The position numbers and the translations under genes are program-made. Source: Candidatus Flexifilum affinis (GTDB taxonomy: Bacteria; Chloroflexota; Anaerolineae; Aggregatilineales; Phototrophicaceae). From it: 64,000 nt of DNA. The notes under the pieces were generated by a model. It saw only the letters and a list, made by a program, of their open reading frames with translations. It did no database searches and was not told where the DNA came from. This document shows, one piece after another, positions 1-9,969 of this stretch. How positions within the stretch are numbered: the first letter of the stretch is position 1; each line of letters starts with the position of its first letter. The stretch covers positions 186,001 through 250,000 of the forward strand of contig JADJPJ010000089.1 in NCBI GenBank assembly GCA_016713325.1, read 5' to 3'.

Positions 1-528
1 AAGGTCATCCTCGACGTCGATTTTCGGCCGGATCAGTGGCACGACGTCCGCGCTTTCGGGGTGCAGGTGCGCGCTGCCCTGCGGCTGGTCGACATCGTGA
101 TCGGCACGGAGGACGAGGTGAATGCCGCCATGCTGGTCGATACCTCTCAGATGCGCATGAGCCACTCGCAGATCTCCGATACGCACGTTCAGGGTGATGC
201 CGAGAGCGCGGCCCGCAATCTGCTGAACCTCGGGCCGGAGGCGCTGGTGCTCAAGACCGGCTCGCGAGGCTCGAAGATCATTCTCAAGAGCGGCGAGGCC
301 ATCGACGCGCCGGGCTACCCGGTCGACGTCTACAACATCCTCGGCGCCGGCGATGCTTTTGGCGGCGGGTTCCTGTACGGCTACGTGCACGGCTGGGGAT
401 GGTACAAGTCGGCGCGGCTGGGCAACGCCTGCGGTGCCATCGTCGTGACCAAGCACGGCTGCGCCAACTTCATGCCGACCATGAAAGAAGTCGAAGAATT
501 CATCGCCCCGCGCGGCGGATTGGAGTAA
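1..528 (+). CDS. iolC: 5-dehydro-2-deoxygluconokinase, C-terminal part (PfkB family)
   Basis: This is the last 175 codons of a kinase whose start lies before the window; the frame is open from base 1. IolC phosphorylates 5-dehydro-2-deoxygluconate in myo-inositol breakdown. The fragment starts with a VILDVDFRPDQWHD stretch typical of IolC and contains the PfkB signature LGAGDAFGGGF near fragment residue 117, with the catalytic Asp in GAGD. It is followed after 9 bases by the next gene and heads the downstream iol genes, which supports the specific assignment over a generic ribokinase. Family membership is certain; the substrate is inferred from context and the N-terminal motif. Confidence 0.88.
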   Translation, partial: KVILDVDFRPDQWHDVRAFGVQVRAALRLVDIVIGTEDEVNAAMLVDTSQMRMSHSQISDTHVQGDAESAARNLLNLGPEALVLKTGSRGSKIILKSGEAIDAPGYPVDVYNILGAGDAFGGGFLYGYVHGWGWYKSARLGNACGAIVVTKHGCANFMPTMKEVEEFIAPRGGLE

Positions 529-537
529 CCCTTCGGG

Positions 538-1299
538 TTGGGCCAGATCCAGCATTCCGTTTCGTGGTGGTGCTTCGTTCCGGAGCTGATGACGCCTGAA
601 GCCTTCGTCAGCGCCGTCGCCTCCCTGGGCTATGACGCTATCGACCTGGTAGGCCCGGAGCATGATGCGCTGGTCAAGGACCACGGGCTGGAGATTGCCG
701 CCGTGCAGGGGCATGCGCTCAAGCCAGAGGGCCTAAACCGCCTGGAAAATCGCGGCAGCATCGAGAAAGAGCTGGAAGCCAGCCTGGCCCGCGCCGTCCA
801 GTGGCAGATCCCGTACCTGATCTGCTTCAGTGGAAATCGCGCCGGTCTGAGTGACGAGCAGGGCATCGAAAACACGGCCGCCAACCTCAGCTATTTCGCC
901 CGCATGGCCGAAGACGCCGGCGTGACGCTGATCGTGGAGCTGCTCAACAGCAAGGTCGATCACCCGGATTACCAGTGCGACCGCACGGCGTGGGGTGTCG
1001 AGGTCTGCCGGCAGGTAGAGTCGCCGCGCGTCCAACTGCTGTACGACATCTACCACATGCAGATCATGGAAGGCGACGTCATCCGCACGATCCGCGAGAA
1101 TCACCGCTATTTCGGCCATTATCACACCGCCGGAAACCCGGGGCGCAACGAAATCGACGATAGCCAGGAGCTGAACTATCGCGCCATCGTCAGGGCCATG
1201 CGCGAGATCGGCTTTGACGGCTACCTGGCGCAGGAGTTCATCCCGCTCGGCGATCCGCTGGCCGGCCTGAAGAATGCGCTGGAGATCTGCAAGAGTTAG
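538..1299 (+). CDS. hyi: hydroxypyruvate isomerase-like TIM-barrel protein
   Basis: This 253-residue protein belongs to the AP-endonuclease-2-like TIM-barrel sugar isomerases. It carries the Hyi-type block [12 protein letters not shown] followed by [12 protein letters not shown], and the metal-binding acids are in place (E of IVELLN, D of LLYDIYH, E of AQEF). The chosen start is TTG at 538; GGAG about 12 bases upstream can serve as ribosome binding site, overlapping the iolC stop. Its place inside the inositol operon suggests that it isomerises an inositol-derived keto compound, like IolI or IolH, rather than hydroxypyruvate itself. Fold is certain; substrate is not. Confidence 0.78.
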   Translation: MGQIQHSVSWWCFVPELMTPEAFVSAVASLGYDAIDLVGPEHDALVKDHGLEIAAVQGHALKPEGLNRLENRGSIEKELEASLARAVQWQIPYLICFSGNRAGLSDEQGIENTAANLSYFARMAEDAGVTLIVELLNSKVDHPDYQCDRTAWGVEVCRQVESPRVQLLYDIYHMQIMEGDVIRTIRENHRYFGHYHTAGNPGRNEIDDSQELNYRAIVRAMREIGFDGYLAQEFIPLGDPLAGLKNALEICKS

Positions 1300-1328
1300 G
1301 TTGTTTTGTCAGGAAAGGGTTGTTGAAA

Positions 1329-3193
1329 GTGAAAACGACACGCTTAACGATGGCGCAGGCGCTCGTGGTCTATCTATCACAGCAGGTGGTGGAGCGCGAT
1401 GGCGCCCAAAACAAGTTCTTTGCCGGGACGTGGGGATCTTCGGACATGGCAATGTCGCCGGCATCGGGCAGGCGCTCCAGCAGTATTCCCACCTGATCCC
1501 GTACTACCAGTCGCGCAACGAACAGGCGCAGGTGCACACGGCCATCGCTTACGCCAAGCACAAGAACCGCTTGCAGACCTTTGCCTGTACCTCGTCGATC
1601 GGTCCCGGCGCGACCAACATGATCACCGGCGCGGCGGCGGCGACCATCAACCGCATTCCGGTGCTGCTTCTCCCCGGTGACATCTTCGCCGAGCGCGTGC
1701 AGGCCCCGGTATTGCAGCAGTTGGAGAACGAGCACACGCAGGAGGTCGGCGTCAACGACGCCTTCCGGCCGGTGTCGCGCTACTGGGATCGCCTCAATCG
1801 CCCGGAACAGTTGATCGCTGCGCTGCCGGAGGCTATGCGGGTGCTGACATCGCCCGCCGAGACCGGCGCGGTCACCCTGTGCCTGCCGCAGGACGTGCAG
1901 ACCTTTGCCTATGACTACCCGTCCGAGATGTTCGAGGAACGTGTGTGGCACATCCGGCGCGACCGGGCCGATATGTCGGCGCTGCGCCGGGCCGCCGAGA
2001 TCATCCGCGCCGCCAAACGCCCGCTGATCATCGCCGGGGGCGGCGTACACTACAGCGGTGCGACCGACACCCTGCGAACTTTCGTAGAGCGCTTCGGCAT
2101 CCCGGTCGGCGAGACGATGGCCGGCAAGGGATCACTGCCGTACGACCATCCGCTCAACCTGGGCGCCGTTGGCGTGACCGGGACGAAGGGCGCCAATGTC
2201 ACTGCCCGCGAGGCTGACGTGATCATCGGCATCGGCACCCGCTTCAGCGACTTCACCAGCGCCTCCAACTCGGCCTTCCAAAACCCCGATGTGCAGTTCG
2301 TCAACATCAACGTTTTCGAGTTCGACGCCTACAAGCGCAGCGCCGTGCCCCTGGTCGGCGACGCCCGCGTCACGCTTGAAGAACTGTCCGCGCTTCTGGA
2401 GGGCTACCACACCGACGCCGCCTACGTCGAGCAGAGCCGCCGCTACAACGCGGAATGGGACATGGAGGTGGCGCGTATCTACGGCCTGGAGAACGAACCG
2501 CTGCTCAGCCAGGGCGAGGTAGTGGGCATGATCAACACCTTCAGCCGACCGCAGGACGTGGTGCTGTGCGCCGCCGGCAGCCTGCCCGGCGACCTGCACA
2601 AGCTGTGGCGCACCCGCGATCCCCGCGGCTATCACCTGGAGTACGGCTACTCGACTATGGGCTACGAGATCGCCGGCGGCCTGGGCGTCAAGCTGGCCGA
2701 CCCCGAGCGCGACGTCTACGTCATGATCGGTGATGGCTCCTTCCTGATGATGAACAGCGAGATCGTCACCATGGTCCAGGAGGGCATCAAGGTCGTCATC
2801 ATCGTGCTGGACAACCACGGTTTCGCCAGCATCGGCGGGCTGAGCAAGAGCGTCGGCAGCGACGGTTTTGGCACCAAGTACCGCCATCGCACCGAGAGCG
2901 GCCAGCTCGACGGCGAGGTTCTGCCGCTCGACTTCTACAAATTGTGCGAGGGCATGGGCGCGATCACCTTCCGCGCCATGAACCGCGACGAGTTCGGCGA
3001 GGCGCTGCAGAAGGCGCGCGCCATCGAGAACCGGCCGGTGTGTATCGTCACCGAGGTCGACAGGCGGCAGCGCGTGGGTGGGTACGAGTCCTGGTGGGAT
3101 GTCGGCGTGGCCGAGGTCAGCGAGAACCCGCAGGTCCAGGAAGCGCGCGCAAAGTATGAGGCGGCCAAGCAGAAGGAACGCCACTTTCTTTAG
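1329..3193 (+). CDS. iolD: trihydroxycyclohexane-1,2-dione acylhydrolase, with one frame break
   Basis: This is a thiamine-diphosphate enzyme that opens the ring of 3D-(3,5/4)-trihydroxycyclohexane-1,2-dione. The main frame carries the IolD block GIFGHGNVAGIGQAL, a central domain, and the ThDP motif GDGSFLMMNSEI. The true N-terminus (KTTRLTMAQALVVYLSQQ, typical of IolD) lies in another frame from GTG 1329, with AGGAAAGG at 1311 as ribosome binding site. The two frames join at TGGGG (1431-1435) if one base is restored, so the gene is intact apart from an apparent 1-base deletion. A start inside the main frame upstream of the break gives a nonsense N-terminus. Length then matches the family (about 620 residues). 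Confidence 0.9.
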
Positions 3194-3254
3194 AGTTTGC
3201 CCACCGCCGGTCTGACGAGCCGGGGTGGTTTCGATATGCAAAGGACAAAACGTC

Positions 3255-4148
3255 ATGATCAGAGTAGCAAGCGCCCCGGTCTCCTGGGGAATATATGAAT
3301 TCGAAGGCATGGCGCCGAAGTATCCCTACCAGCGGGTACTCGACGAAATCCAGCAGACGGGCTACACCGGCATCGAACTTGGACCCTACGGCTATCTGCC
3401 CACCGACCCAGCCGTGCTGCGCCAGGAACTCGGCGCACGCGGACTCCAGCTTCTCTCGGCTTTCGTGCCCGTCAATCTGGTGGATGCCGACGCCCATGAC
3501 GCCGGGGCCGAGGCGGCGCTACAGGTTGGCCGTCTTCTGGCCGCTTGCGGCGCGCAGACCATCGTCCTGGCCGACGACAACGGCAAGGTGCCGGAACTGG
3601 TCCAGCAGGCCGGGCAGCGCACGGGCAGCGTCCTGAATGGCGCGCAGTGGGATGTCTTCGCGGAGGGCGTAAACCTGGTCGCCCGGCGCATCAACGACGA
3701 GCTGGGGCTGAAGGTCGCCTTCCATCACCATTGCGCCGGCTATGTTGAGACGCCGGACGAAGTGGCCGAACTGCTGAGCCGCACCGATTCCAAGCTGGTC
3801 GGCCTGTGCCTGGATACGGGCCACTGGCACTATGCCGGCGGAGACGCCGTAGAGGCTATTCGCGTCTTCCAGGATCGCGTGACGTACCTGCACCTCAAGG
3901 ATTGCAGCGCCGAAGTTGCCGCGACCTGCCGCGCCGACAAGAAGGATTACTTCCAGGCTGTGGCGGCCGGCGTCTTCTGCCGGTTGGGCGAGGGCGTGGT
4001 CGATTTCCCCGGCGTCGTCCGCGAAATGCTGGCGCTCGGCTATGATGGCTGGGGCATTGTTGAACAGGACGTTCTGGTCGAGGACCTGGATGCTCCCAAG
4101 GGCTATTCACAGGCGAACCGCGATTATCTGCACTCGATAGGACTTTGA
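3255..4148 (+). CDS. iolE: 2-keto-myo-inositol dehydratase
   Basis: This 297-residue TIM-barrel protein dehydrates scyllo-inosose (2-keto-myo-inositol), the step between IolG and IolD. It starts with VASAPVSWGIYEFEG, a block close to the IolE N-terminus, and has metal-site regions HHHCAGYVETPDE, LCLDTGHWHYAGGD and the late WGIVEQDV. ATG 3255 is preferred over an upstream GTG because AAAGGA sits 9 bases before it and homologous sequence begins there. It ends 5 bases before the iolG start, so the two are probably co-translated. Confidence 0.9.
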   Translation: MIRVASAPVSWGIYEFEGMAPKYPYQRVLDEIQQTGYTGIELGPYGYLPTDPAVLRQELGARGLQLLSAFVPVNLVDADAHDAGAEAALQVGRLLAACGAQTIVLADDNGKVPELVQQAGQRTGSVLNGAQWDVFAEGVNLVARRINDELGLKVAFHHHCAGYVETPDEVAELLSRTDSKLVGLCLDTGHWHYAGGDAVEAIRVFQDRVTYLHLKDCSAEVAATCRADKKDYFQAVAAGVFCRLGEGVVDFPGVVREMLALGYDGWGIVEQDVLVEDLDAPKGYSQANRDYLHSIGL

Positions 4149-4153
4149 CGACC

Positions 4154-5166
4154 ATGAGCGGCAACATTCGATTGGGTTTGGTGGGTACCGGGCGGATCGG
4201 GCGGGTTCACGCCGAGACGCTGGTGCGTCGTGTGCGCGGCGCGGACGTGGTGGCAGTCACCGACGTCAACCAGGAGTCGGCGTCGGCGCTGGCGGCTGAA
4301 CTGGGGATCGCCCAGGTGGTTCCCTCTTTGAGGCGCTGCTGAGCGATTCCTCGATTCAGGCGGTGGTCATCTGCTCGGCGACGGACACGCACGCGCCGTT
4401 CATCACCCAGGCGGCACAGGCCGGCAAGCACATCTTCTGCGAAAAGCCGATTGCCGCGGATCTGAAGGTAATCGACGGTGCCCTGGCAGCGGTAGAGAAG
4501 GCCGGCGTGAAGCTGATGATCGGCTTCAACCGCCGCTTCGACCCGAACCACGCCCGCATCAAGGCGGCCATCGAGGCCGGCGAGGTCGGCACGCCGCATC
4601 TGATGCACATCATCAGCCGCGACCCGGCGCCGCCGCCCGTCTCCTATGTCAAGGTCTCCGGCGGCCTGTTCTTCGACATGACCATCCATGATTTCGACAT
4701 GGCTCGCTTCCTGCTCGGTGATGTGGTCGAGGTTTACGCGACGGGCGGTGTGATGGTCGACCCGGCCATCGGCGAGGCCGGTGACATCGACACCGCCGTG
4801 ATCACGCTCAAGTTCGCCAACGGGGCCATCGGCACGATCGACAACAGCCGCAAGGCGGTCTACGGCTACGATCAGCGCGTCGAGGTGTTCGGCAGCGGCG
4901 GCAGTGTGTCGAGCGGCAACTGGTATGCCGATGCCGTGACCGTCAGCACCGGTGAGAATGTGCGCCGCGGCTTGCCGCTCAACTTCTTCATGGAGCGCTA
5001 CATCGCATCGTACCAGAACGAACTGGTGGCCTTCGTCGAAGCGCTTCAGAACGGCACGTCGATGCCGGTGACCGGTCAGGATGGCCGCGCGCCGGTGGTG
5101 ATCGCCCTGGCGGCGATGAAGTCGCTGCGCGAGAATCGGCCGGTGAAGCTGAGCGAGATTGCATAG
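4154..5166 (+). CDS. iolG: inositol 2-dehydrogenase, with one frame break
   Basis: This is a GFO/IDH/MocA-type NAD-dependent dehydrogenase that oxidises myo-inositol to scyllo-inosose. The N-terminal Rossmann motif GLVGTGRIGRVHAE is in the frame starting at ATG 4154; the rest, with CEKPIA (catalytic Lys of EKP), GFNRRFDPNH and DMTIHDFDMARF, is in another frame. The frames join near 4320-4330 (CCCTCTTTG) if one base is restored: the second frame reads FEALLSDSSIQAVV back to that point. Without correction the first frame stops at 4342. This is the second break in the iol operon and is more likely a sequence error than decay, because both halves are well conserved. Confidence 0.88.
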
Positions 5167-5200
5167 AGCATCTGGGTGGTGAGACCCGCAGGTCGTGCAT

Positions 5201-5233
5201 ATCATGAGGGCGAGGCCGTATCGCCCTCATGAT
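5201..5233. other. perfect 13-bp inverted repeat between iolG and iolA
   Basis: ATCATGAGGGCGA at 5201-5213 is exactly complementary to TCGCCCTCATGAT at 5221-5233, with a 7-base loop. It begins 34 bases after the iolG stop and has no following T run, so it is not a standard terminator. It may be an mRNA-stabilising or processing hairpin, or a DNA operator controlling iolA. Confidence 0.75.
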
Positions 5234-5246
5234 AAACACACTATCC

Positions 5247-5269
5247 GTAGGGACGCGCTACTGCGCGTC
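5247..5269 (+). repeat. half copy of the GTAGGG-type palindromic repeat
   Basis: GTAGGGACGCGC followed by TACT and GCGCGTC forms a 7-bp stem. The same 12-base start is found at 49405. The right-hand CCCTAC end is missing here. It lies between iolG and iolA, upstream of the iolA ribosome binding site. Confidence 0.6.
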
Positions 5270-5310
5270 TGCCACCGAGCGTCCGAAATATCAGACCTGA
5301 AGGAGTCACC

Positions 5311-6786
5311 ATGGTCGAGAAAATCCTGGATTTCATCGATGGGAAGTGGACTGACGCCCACGCCGCCGATCACCTTAACGTGGTCAACCCGGCGATGGCT
5401 CAGCCGATCGGCGAGGTCGTCCTGACCCCGCGCGAGATGGTGGCCCGCGCCGTCGAAGCCGCCCACGCCGCTTATCTGGAGTGGCGGCGCGTGCCGGTGG
5501 GCGAGCGCATTCAGCCGCTGTTCAAGCTCAAGCTGCTGCTGGAAGCCAACATTGAGGATATCGCCCGCACCATCACTAACGAGTGCGGCAAGACCTACGG
5601 CGAGTCCGTCGCCGAGCTGCGCCGTGGCATCGAGAACATCGAAGTGGCCTCGGGCATGCCGTCGCTTATCCAGGGCTACAACAACGAAGATATCGCCAGC
5701 GGCATCGACGAGCACATGTTCCGCCAGCCGCTCGGCGTCGCTTGCGCCATCACGCCGTTCAACTTCCCGGGCATGATCCCGCTCTGGTTCCTGCCCTATG
5801 CCGTAGCAACGGGCAATGCCTTCATCCTCAAGCCGAGCGAGAAGGTGCCGATGACCAGCGCCAAGATGTTCGCGCTGATCGAGCAGGCCGGATTCCCTAA
5901 GGGCGTGCTTCAGCTCGTCAATGGCAGCAAAGACACCGTCGACGCGCTGCTGGATCACCCGCTGGTCAAGGCGGTCAGCTTCGTCGGCTCGACCAACGTC
6001 GCCCGCTACATCTACAGCCGCGCCACGGCCAACGGCAAGCGCGCGCAGTGCCAGGGCGGGGCCAAGAACCCGGTCGTGATCATGCCCGACGCCGACATGG
6101 AGATGACCACCCGCATCATGGCCGACTCGGCCTTCGGCTGCGCCGGGCAGCGCTGTCTGGCCGCTTCAGTGGCAATTACGGTTGGCGAGGCCCGCACCGA
6201 GTTCACCGAACTGATCGCCGATGCCGCTTCCAGCCGTGTGGTCGGCTATGGCCTGGACGATGGCGTGCAGATGGGGCCGGTGATCAGCGCCGAGAGCCGG
6301 GCGCGCATCGAGAAGATCGTCGCCGCCGGCGAGCAGGCCGGGTCCGCCAAGGTGCTGGTCGATGGGCGTGGCAAAGCGGCCTCCGGCTACGACGACGGCT
6401 ACTGGGTCTTCCCGACCGTCCTCGATCAGGTCGATCCGGCCAGCGAGATCGCCCGCACCGAGATCTTCGGGCCGGTCCTCAGCCTGATGCACGCCGCCGA
6501 CATGGACGAGGCGATTCGGCTGGTCAACGACCGCGCCTATGGCAATATGGCCTGTATCTTCACCGGCAGCGGAGCAGCGGCGCGCAAGTTCCGCAACGAA
6601 GCGGATGCCGGCAATGTCGGCATCAACATCGGCGTCGCGGCGCCCATGGCCTATTTCCCTTTCAGCGGCTGGAATGAGAGCTTCTTCGGCGATCTGCATG
6701 GGCAGGCGCGCCACGGCGTCGAGTTCTACACACAGACCAAGGTGGTCGTCGAGCGCTGGCCGAAGACGTGGAGCAGGACGTTCTAG
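5311..6786 (+). CDS. iolA: CoA-acylating (methyl)malonate-semialdehyde dehydrogenase
   Basis: This 491-residue aldehyde dehydrogenase makes acetyl-CoA from malonic semialdehyde, the last step of inositol breakdown, or propionyl-CoA from methylmalonic semialdehyde. It has the family block ITPFNFPGMIPLWFLP, the cofactor segment LKPSEKVPMTSAK, SFVGSTNVARYIY, and GCAGQRC with the catalytic Cys at residue 282. A strong GAAGGAGT ribosome binding site lies 6 bases before ATG 5311. It is separated from iolG by 144 bases holding two hairpins, so it may also have its own transcription. Its length is normal and the frame is intact. Confidence 0.93.
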   Translation: MVEKILDFIDGKWTDAHAADHLNVVNPAMAQPIGEVVLTPREMVARAVEAAHAAYLEWRRVPVGERIQPLFKLKLLLEANIEDIARTITNECGKTYGESVAELRRGIENIEVASGMPSLIQGYNNEDIASGIDEHMFRQPLGVACAITPFNFPGMIPLWFLPYAVATGNAFILKPSEKVPMTSAKMFALIEQAGFPKGVLQLVNGSKDTVDALLDHPLVKAVSFVGSTNVARYIYSRATANGKRAQCQGGAKNPVVIMPDADMEMTTRIMADSAFGCAGQRCLAASVAITVGEARTEFTELIADAASSRVVGYGLDDGVQMGPVISAESRARIEKIVAAGEQAGSAKVLVDGRGKAASGYDDGYWVFPTVLDQVDPASEIARTEIFGPVLSLMHAADMDEAIRLVNDRAYGNMACIFTGSGAAARKFRNEADAGNVGINIGVAAPMAYFPFSGWNESFFGDLHGQARHGVEFYTQTKVVVERWPKTWSRTF

Positions 6787-6819
6787 GGAGAGAAGGAATG
6801 AGATTAAAGGATTTGTTAC

Positions 6820-6903
6820 GGGCGGACACGCTGGTCCGCCCCTACAATTCTGCGTGGAAACGTACGGGCGGGCACCGGCAAACTCTGTTTGCACGCCCGC
6901 CCG
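6820..6903. repeat. two palindromic repeats between convergent genes
   Basis: GGGCGGAC (6820) and GTCCGCCC (6834) form an 8-bp hairpin followed by CTACAATT. A second hairpin pairs CGGGCGGGC (6865) with GCCCGCCCG (6895), and its loop holds an inner CAAAC/GTTTG stem. Both are GC-rich intergenic repeats of the type seen elsewhere in the window. They sit between iolA and a convergent ABC permease gene, where they could also end transcription although no T run follows. Confidence 0.7.
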
Positions 6904-6971
6904 GAAATACCACCCCATTACACGACGAATCGTTCCCTCATCGCTCGTTTCTCAACTCTCATCACTTCAGT

Positions 6972-8036
6972 TCATGCCACCTGCACCTGCAACCGATCCG
7001 CCGTCACGCCGAGCAGGGCGATCAGCGCCGCCGTGATGATCCCCAGAATGCCCAGATTCACCGCGATGTCGGCCAGCCCCGCGCCGCGCTGGCTGATATC
7101 CAGCACCGGCTGCACGATGTAGTAGGTCGGGAACAGCCGCGCAATCCACTGCGGGATGCTGTCCGGGAAGAGGGAGATCAGGGCCGGGGCGTAGAGGAAA
7201 ATGCCAATGCTCTTGTTGATGGCGAACAGGGTCTGCACATCTTTGACGCGTGACCCCATGAACACCCCGAACGCCGACGCCGCCACCCCACCCATTGTCA
7301 CGACGAGCAGGAGCAGCAGCGGGTTCGACCCCCAGCCGCCGTTCAGCGTCAGGATGGTGAACCCGGAGAAGATCGACAGCGCCACGCCCATCAGGCCCTT
7401 GGTCAGGAATACTTCACCCATGCTCATCGGGGTAGTGGTCACGGCCGTCAGGGTCCGCTGGAGTTTCTCCTCGACCATCGACGTCGCCGGCACCAGAATG
7501 GCGCCCAGCATGACCGACATCAGCACCACCAGCGGCAGCAGGCGCTGCTGCCACGACTGTGCTTCGCGATCGCCGACAAGCACCGGCTCGACCGTGATCG
7601 GCGTTTCGCGGCCGCTGAGTTCGACGATGGCGTCGGTGATGGCTGCGCTGGCGATGGCACGATTCTTGACCAGACTCTGTCCCCAGACGTAGAAGGTCAG
7701 ATCGGTCTGCTCGCCGGATTGAAGCTGCGCATCGAAGTTGGCCGGCAGCGACAACCCCACCTCGATCCCGCCGGACTCCATCGCCGTCAGCATCGCCTCT
7801 TCCGTGGGGAATGCTTGTACGTTCATGAAATCCACCGTCAGCAGATCCGCGGCCAGCCGGGAGTTGCCGGCGTCGACGATCCCGACTTTCGGCATGTCGG
7901 AGAAGATTGTGCCGAACATCAGCCCGAGCAGCAGCGAGATGACGACTGGCATGACCAGAGCGAAGACGAAGATATAGTTTCGCGAACCGAATCGCAGATC
8001 CTTCAGAAACAGCACGCCTATGCGTCGCATGCTCAT
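6972..8036 (-). CDS. ABC-2 type exporter permease
   Basis: This 354-residue membrane protein has an N-terminal anchor helix, a large extracytoplasmic domain (about residues 45-160), then about five C-terminal helices, the usual ABC-2 (NatB/YhgE-like) layout. The conserved block MVEEKLQRTLTAVTTTPMS precedes the C-terminal membrane domain. ATG 8036 is chosen because GGAAAGGAAA precedes it; a second ATG follows at 8030. It overlaps the upstream permease gene by 4 bases and is the last gene of a three-gene exporter operon. The cargo is unknown. Confidence 0.88.
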   Translation of the reverse strand: MSMRRIGVLFLKDLRFGSRNYIFVFALVMPVVISLLLGLMFGTIFSDMPKVGIVDAGNSRLAADLLTVDFMNVQAFPTEEAMLTAMESGGIEVGLSLPANFDAQLQSGEQTDLTFYVWGQSLVKNRAIASAAITDAIVELSGRETPITVEPVLVGDREAQSWQQRLLPLVVLMSVMLGAILVPATSMVEEKLQRTLTAVTTTPMSMGEVFLTKGLMGVALSIFSGFTILTLNGGWGSNPLLLLLVVTMGGVAASAFGVFMGSRVKDVQTLFAINKSIGIFLYAPALISLFPDSIPQWIARLFPTYYIVQPVLDISQRGAGLADIAVNLGILGIITAALIALLGVTADRLQVQVA

Positions 8037-9103
8037 CGCAATTTCCTTTCCATCACCACCACGCCGGCGGCCAGCAAGAGGATCCCCGTGACCAGCAGAA
8101 TGAGCAGGTTGTTGGCGACGGCGCCCCAGGACGCGCCGAAATTGACGACCTGGTGAACGGTGTCCAGCATATAGTAGGAGGGGACCAGTTGCGACCAACT
8201 GGATGCCACACCGGGAAAGACGACGCCATAGGATGGAATGAGCATGGCGATGATGATCAGAATGCTCCAGGCCATCACTCCCATCATGCCGCGGCTGGCC
8301 GAAGCGATCAGGAAGGCCAGGCCAACCACGACCAGACCGCCGAGCAGCAGCGTTACAAGGACCAGGATCGGTTCCGTGCGCAGGCCGCCGGTCAGCCCCA
8401 TCAACAGCGCCGCCTGAATGAACGCCAGCAGGATGCCGAAAATGGCTTTGCTCGCGAACAATCCCGCCACGTTGACGGGGGTGATCAGCAGCGCCTTGAG
8501 CGTGCCCGCCTCGACCTCCTCGGCGATCAGGCTGCCCAGGCCCATCGTCTCGATCACCAGCACCATGACCGCGAGCAGCGGCAGTAGTCGGTCGCGGACG
8601 GCGAGCTGCTGGCCGGTCATATCCTGCCCGACGATCTGCTCGTTGAACTCCAACCGCAGCGGATTGCCGCTCAGGGTGTAGCTCATCTCGTTGAAGGCCA
8701 GCCGCAGCACGGTGCGCATGGCGTCGACGATTTCCGGCGGTGCATCCGAGGCGAGGTACACTTTGACGGTCGTCTCGCGACCGCTCAGCATGGCCGCGAC
8801 AATGTCGGCCGGCAGGGCGATCCCTGCCGCGTACTCTGAGGCGATCACTGACTGCTCCAGCGCCTCCTCACTCTCCTTGGGCGCCAGCGTGATGTCATTA
8901 CCGCTCAGGAATTCCAGGAGGGTGTCGGGCAGGCTGGGGGCGTACACGGCCAGAGTCAGCGACTCGTCGATCGTTGCCGGCAGCAGCAGGTAAAGCGCGA
9001 TGTAGACGATCAGCCCGCCGACTGTGATGAATGCGAAGAAGCGATTTCGAAAATACAGGATGAGATCCTTCTGGATCAGCACACCCAGCACGCGTGCGTT
9101 CAT
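8033..9103 (-). CDS. ABC-2 type exporter permease
   Basis: This 356-residue protein is the partner of the next permease and shares its layout: one N-terminal helix, an extracytoplasmic domain, and a C-terminal membrane bundle. The block AEEVEAGTLKALLITPV is the ABC-2 coupling region. Its start overlaps the ATPase stop by 4 bases and its stop overlaps the next start by 4, so the three genes are translationally coupled. Together they form an ATPase plus heterodimeric permease exporter. Cargo cannot be read from sequence. Confidence 0.88.
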   Translation of the reverse strand: MNARVLGVLIQKDLILYFRNRFFAFITVGGLIVYIALYLLLPATIDESLTLAVYAPSLPDTLLEFLSGNDITLAPKESEEALEQSVIASEYAAGIALPADIVAAMLSGRETTVKVYLASDAPPEIVDAMRTVLRLAFNEMSYTLSGNPLRLEFNEQIVGQDMTGQQLAVRDRLLPLLAVMVLVIETMGLGSLIAEEVEAGTLKALLITPVNVAGLFASKAIFGILLAFIQAALLMGLTGGLRTEPILVLVTLLLGGLVVVGLAFLIASASRGMMGVMAWSILIIIAMLIPSYGVVFPGVASSWSQLVPSYYMLDTVHQVVNFGASWGAVANNLLILLVTGILLLAAGVVVMERKLR

Positions 9104-9969
9104 CCTGCCAGCCTCCGTCCCGTGATCTGGATGAAGATATCCTCCAGAGTCGCCTCTTCGCTGTGCATGGTGATCACTTTTTCGTGCTCGAACAGGCGCT
9201 TGACGGCCTCGCCGGTTTCCGCGCCATCCAGCCGGACTTCTCGTTCCTCAAGCTTGCCATCACCGGCATCAATCTCCACCTTGAGCAGCCGCTTGCCGTA
9301 CTGCTGTTTGAGCCGGTGCGGCGTGTCGATGGCGGCGATCTTGCCCTGGTTGATGAAGGCTACACGGTCGCTCAGCTTGTCGGCCTCGAACATGTCGTGG
9401 GTGGTCAGGAAGACGGTCGCACCGCCGGCGCGCGCCTCGCGAATCAGATCGCGGATGCCCTCGGCAGAAACCGGATCGAGCCCTTCAGTCGGCTCGTCCA
9501 GGAAGAGGATGCGCGGGTGATTAACCAGGGCGCGGGCGACCATCAGGCGCTGCTTCATGCCCTTCGAGAAACCCTCGACCCGTTCCTTGGCGCGCGTCTC
9601 CAGACCGACCTTTTCCAGCAGCGCGGGGACGTCGGCTTTGACGCCGTACAGCCGCGCGAACAGGGTGAGATTCTCGACGGCGCTCATCTGGCCGTACAGG
9701 TTGGCTGTTTCGAAGGCCACGCCGATGAACTGCTGCACCTTGTTTGTCTCGCGGGCGATGTCCATGCCCAGGAGGGTTGCCCGACCCTGTTTTGGTCGAA
9801 TCTGACCGGTGAGCATCTTGACGGTGGTCGATTTGCCGGCCCCGTTGGGACCGAGGTAGCCGAAGATCTCACCGTCTCCCACCTCGAAGCTGATGTGGTC
9901 GACTGCCAGGTTGTCTCCGTACGTATAGGTCAGATCCTGTGCGACGATGCTGTGATTCATCATCCGCAA
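9100..9969 (-). CDS. ABC transporter ATP-binding protein
   Basis: This 289-residue cytoplasmic ATPase energises the two ABC-2 permeases downstream. Visible motifs are Walker A GPNGAGKST, Q-loop region GVAFETANLY, signature FSKGMKQRL, and Walker B ILFLDEPTEGLD with the switch His in TTHDMFEADKLS. The C-terminal tail after the NBD (about residues 220-289) is a typical CcmA/NatA-type extension. It is the first gene of the operon; 243 bases separate it from the upstream peptide-importer operon on the same strand. The start could be 9969 or one of the Met codons just downstream. Confidence 0.92.
   Translation of the reverse strand: MRMMNHSIVAQDLTYTYGDNLAVDHISFEVGDGEIFGYLGPNGAGKSTTVKMLTGQIRPKQGRATLLGMDIARETNKVQQFIGVAFETANLYGQMSAVENLTLFARLYGVKADVPALLEKVGLETRAKERVEGFSKGMKQRLMVARALVNHPRILFLDEPTEGLDPVSAEGIRDLIREARAGGATVFLTTHDMFEADKLSDRVAFINQGKIAAIDTPHRLKQQYGKRLLKVEIDAGDGKLEEREVRLDGAETGEAVKRLFEHEKVITMHSEEATLEDIFIQITGRRLAG

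Noticed and set aside
2132..3310. A 392-codon open frame on the - strand across iolD
   Set aside because: It is antisense to the conserved thiamine-diphosphate domain of IolD and has a His/Val/Asp-rich composition typical of shadow frames.
5201..5233. Intrinsic terminator after iolG
   Set aside because: The inverted repeat is perfect but no T run follows, and iolA downstream belongs to the same pathway.
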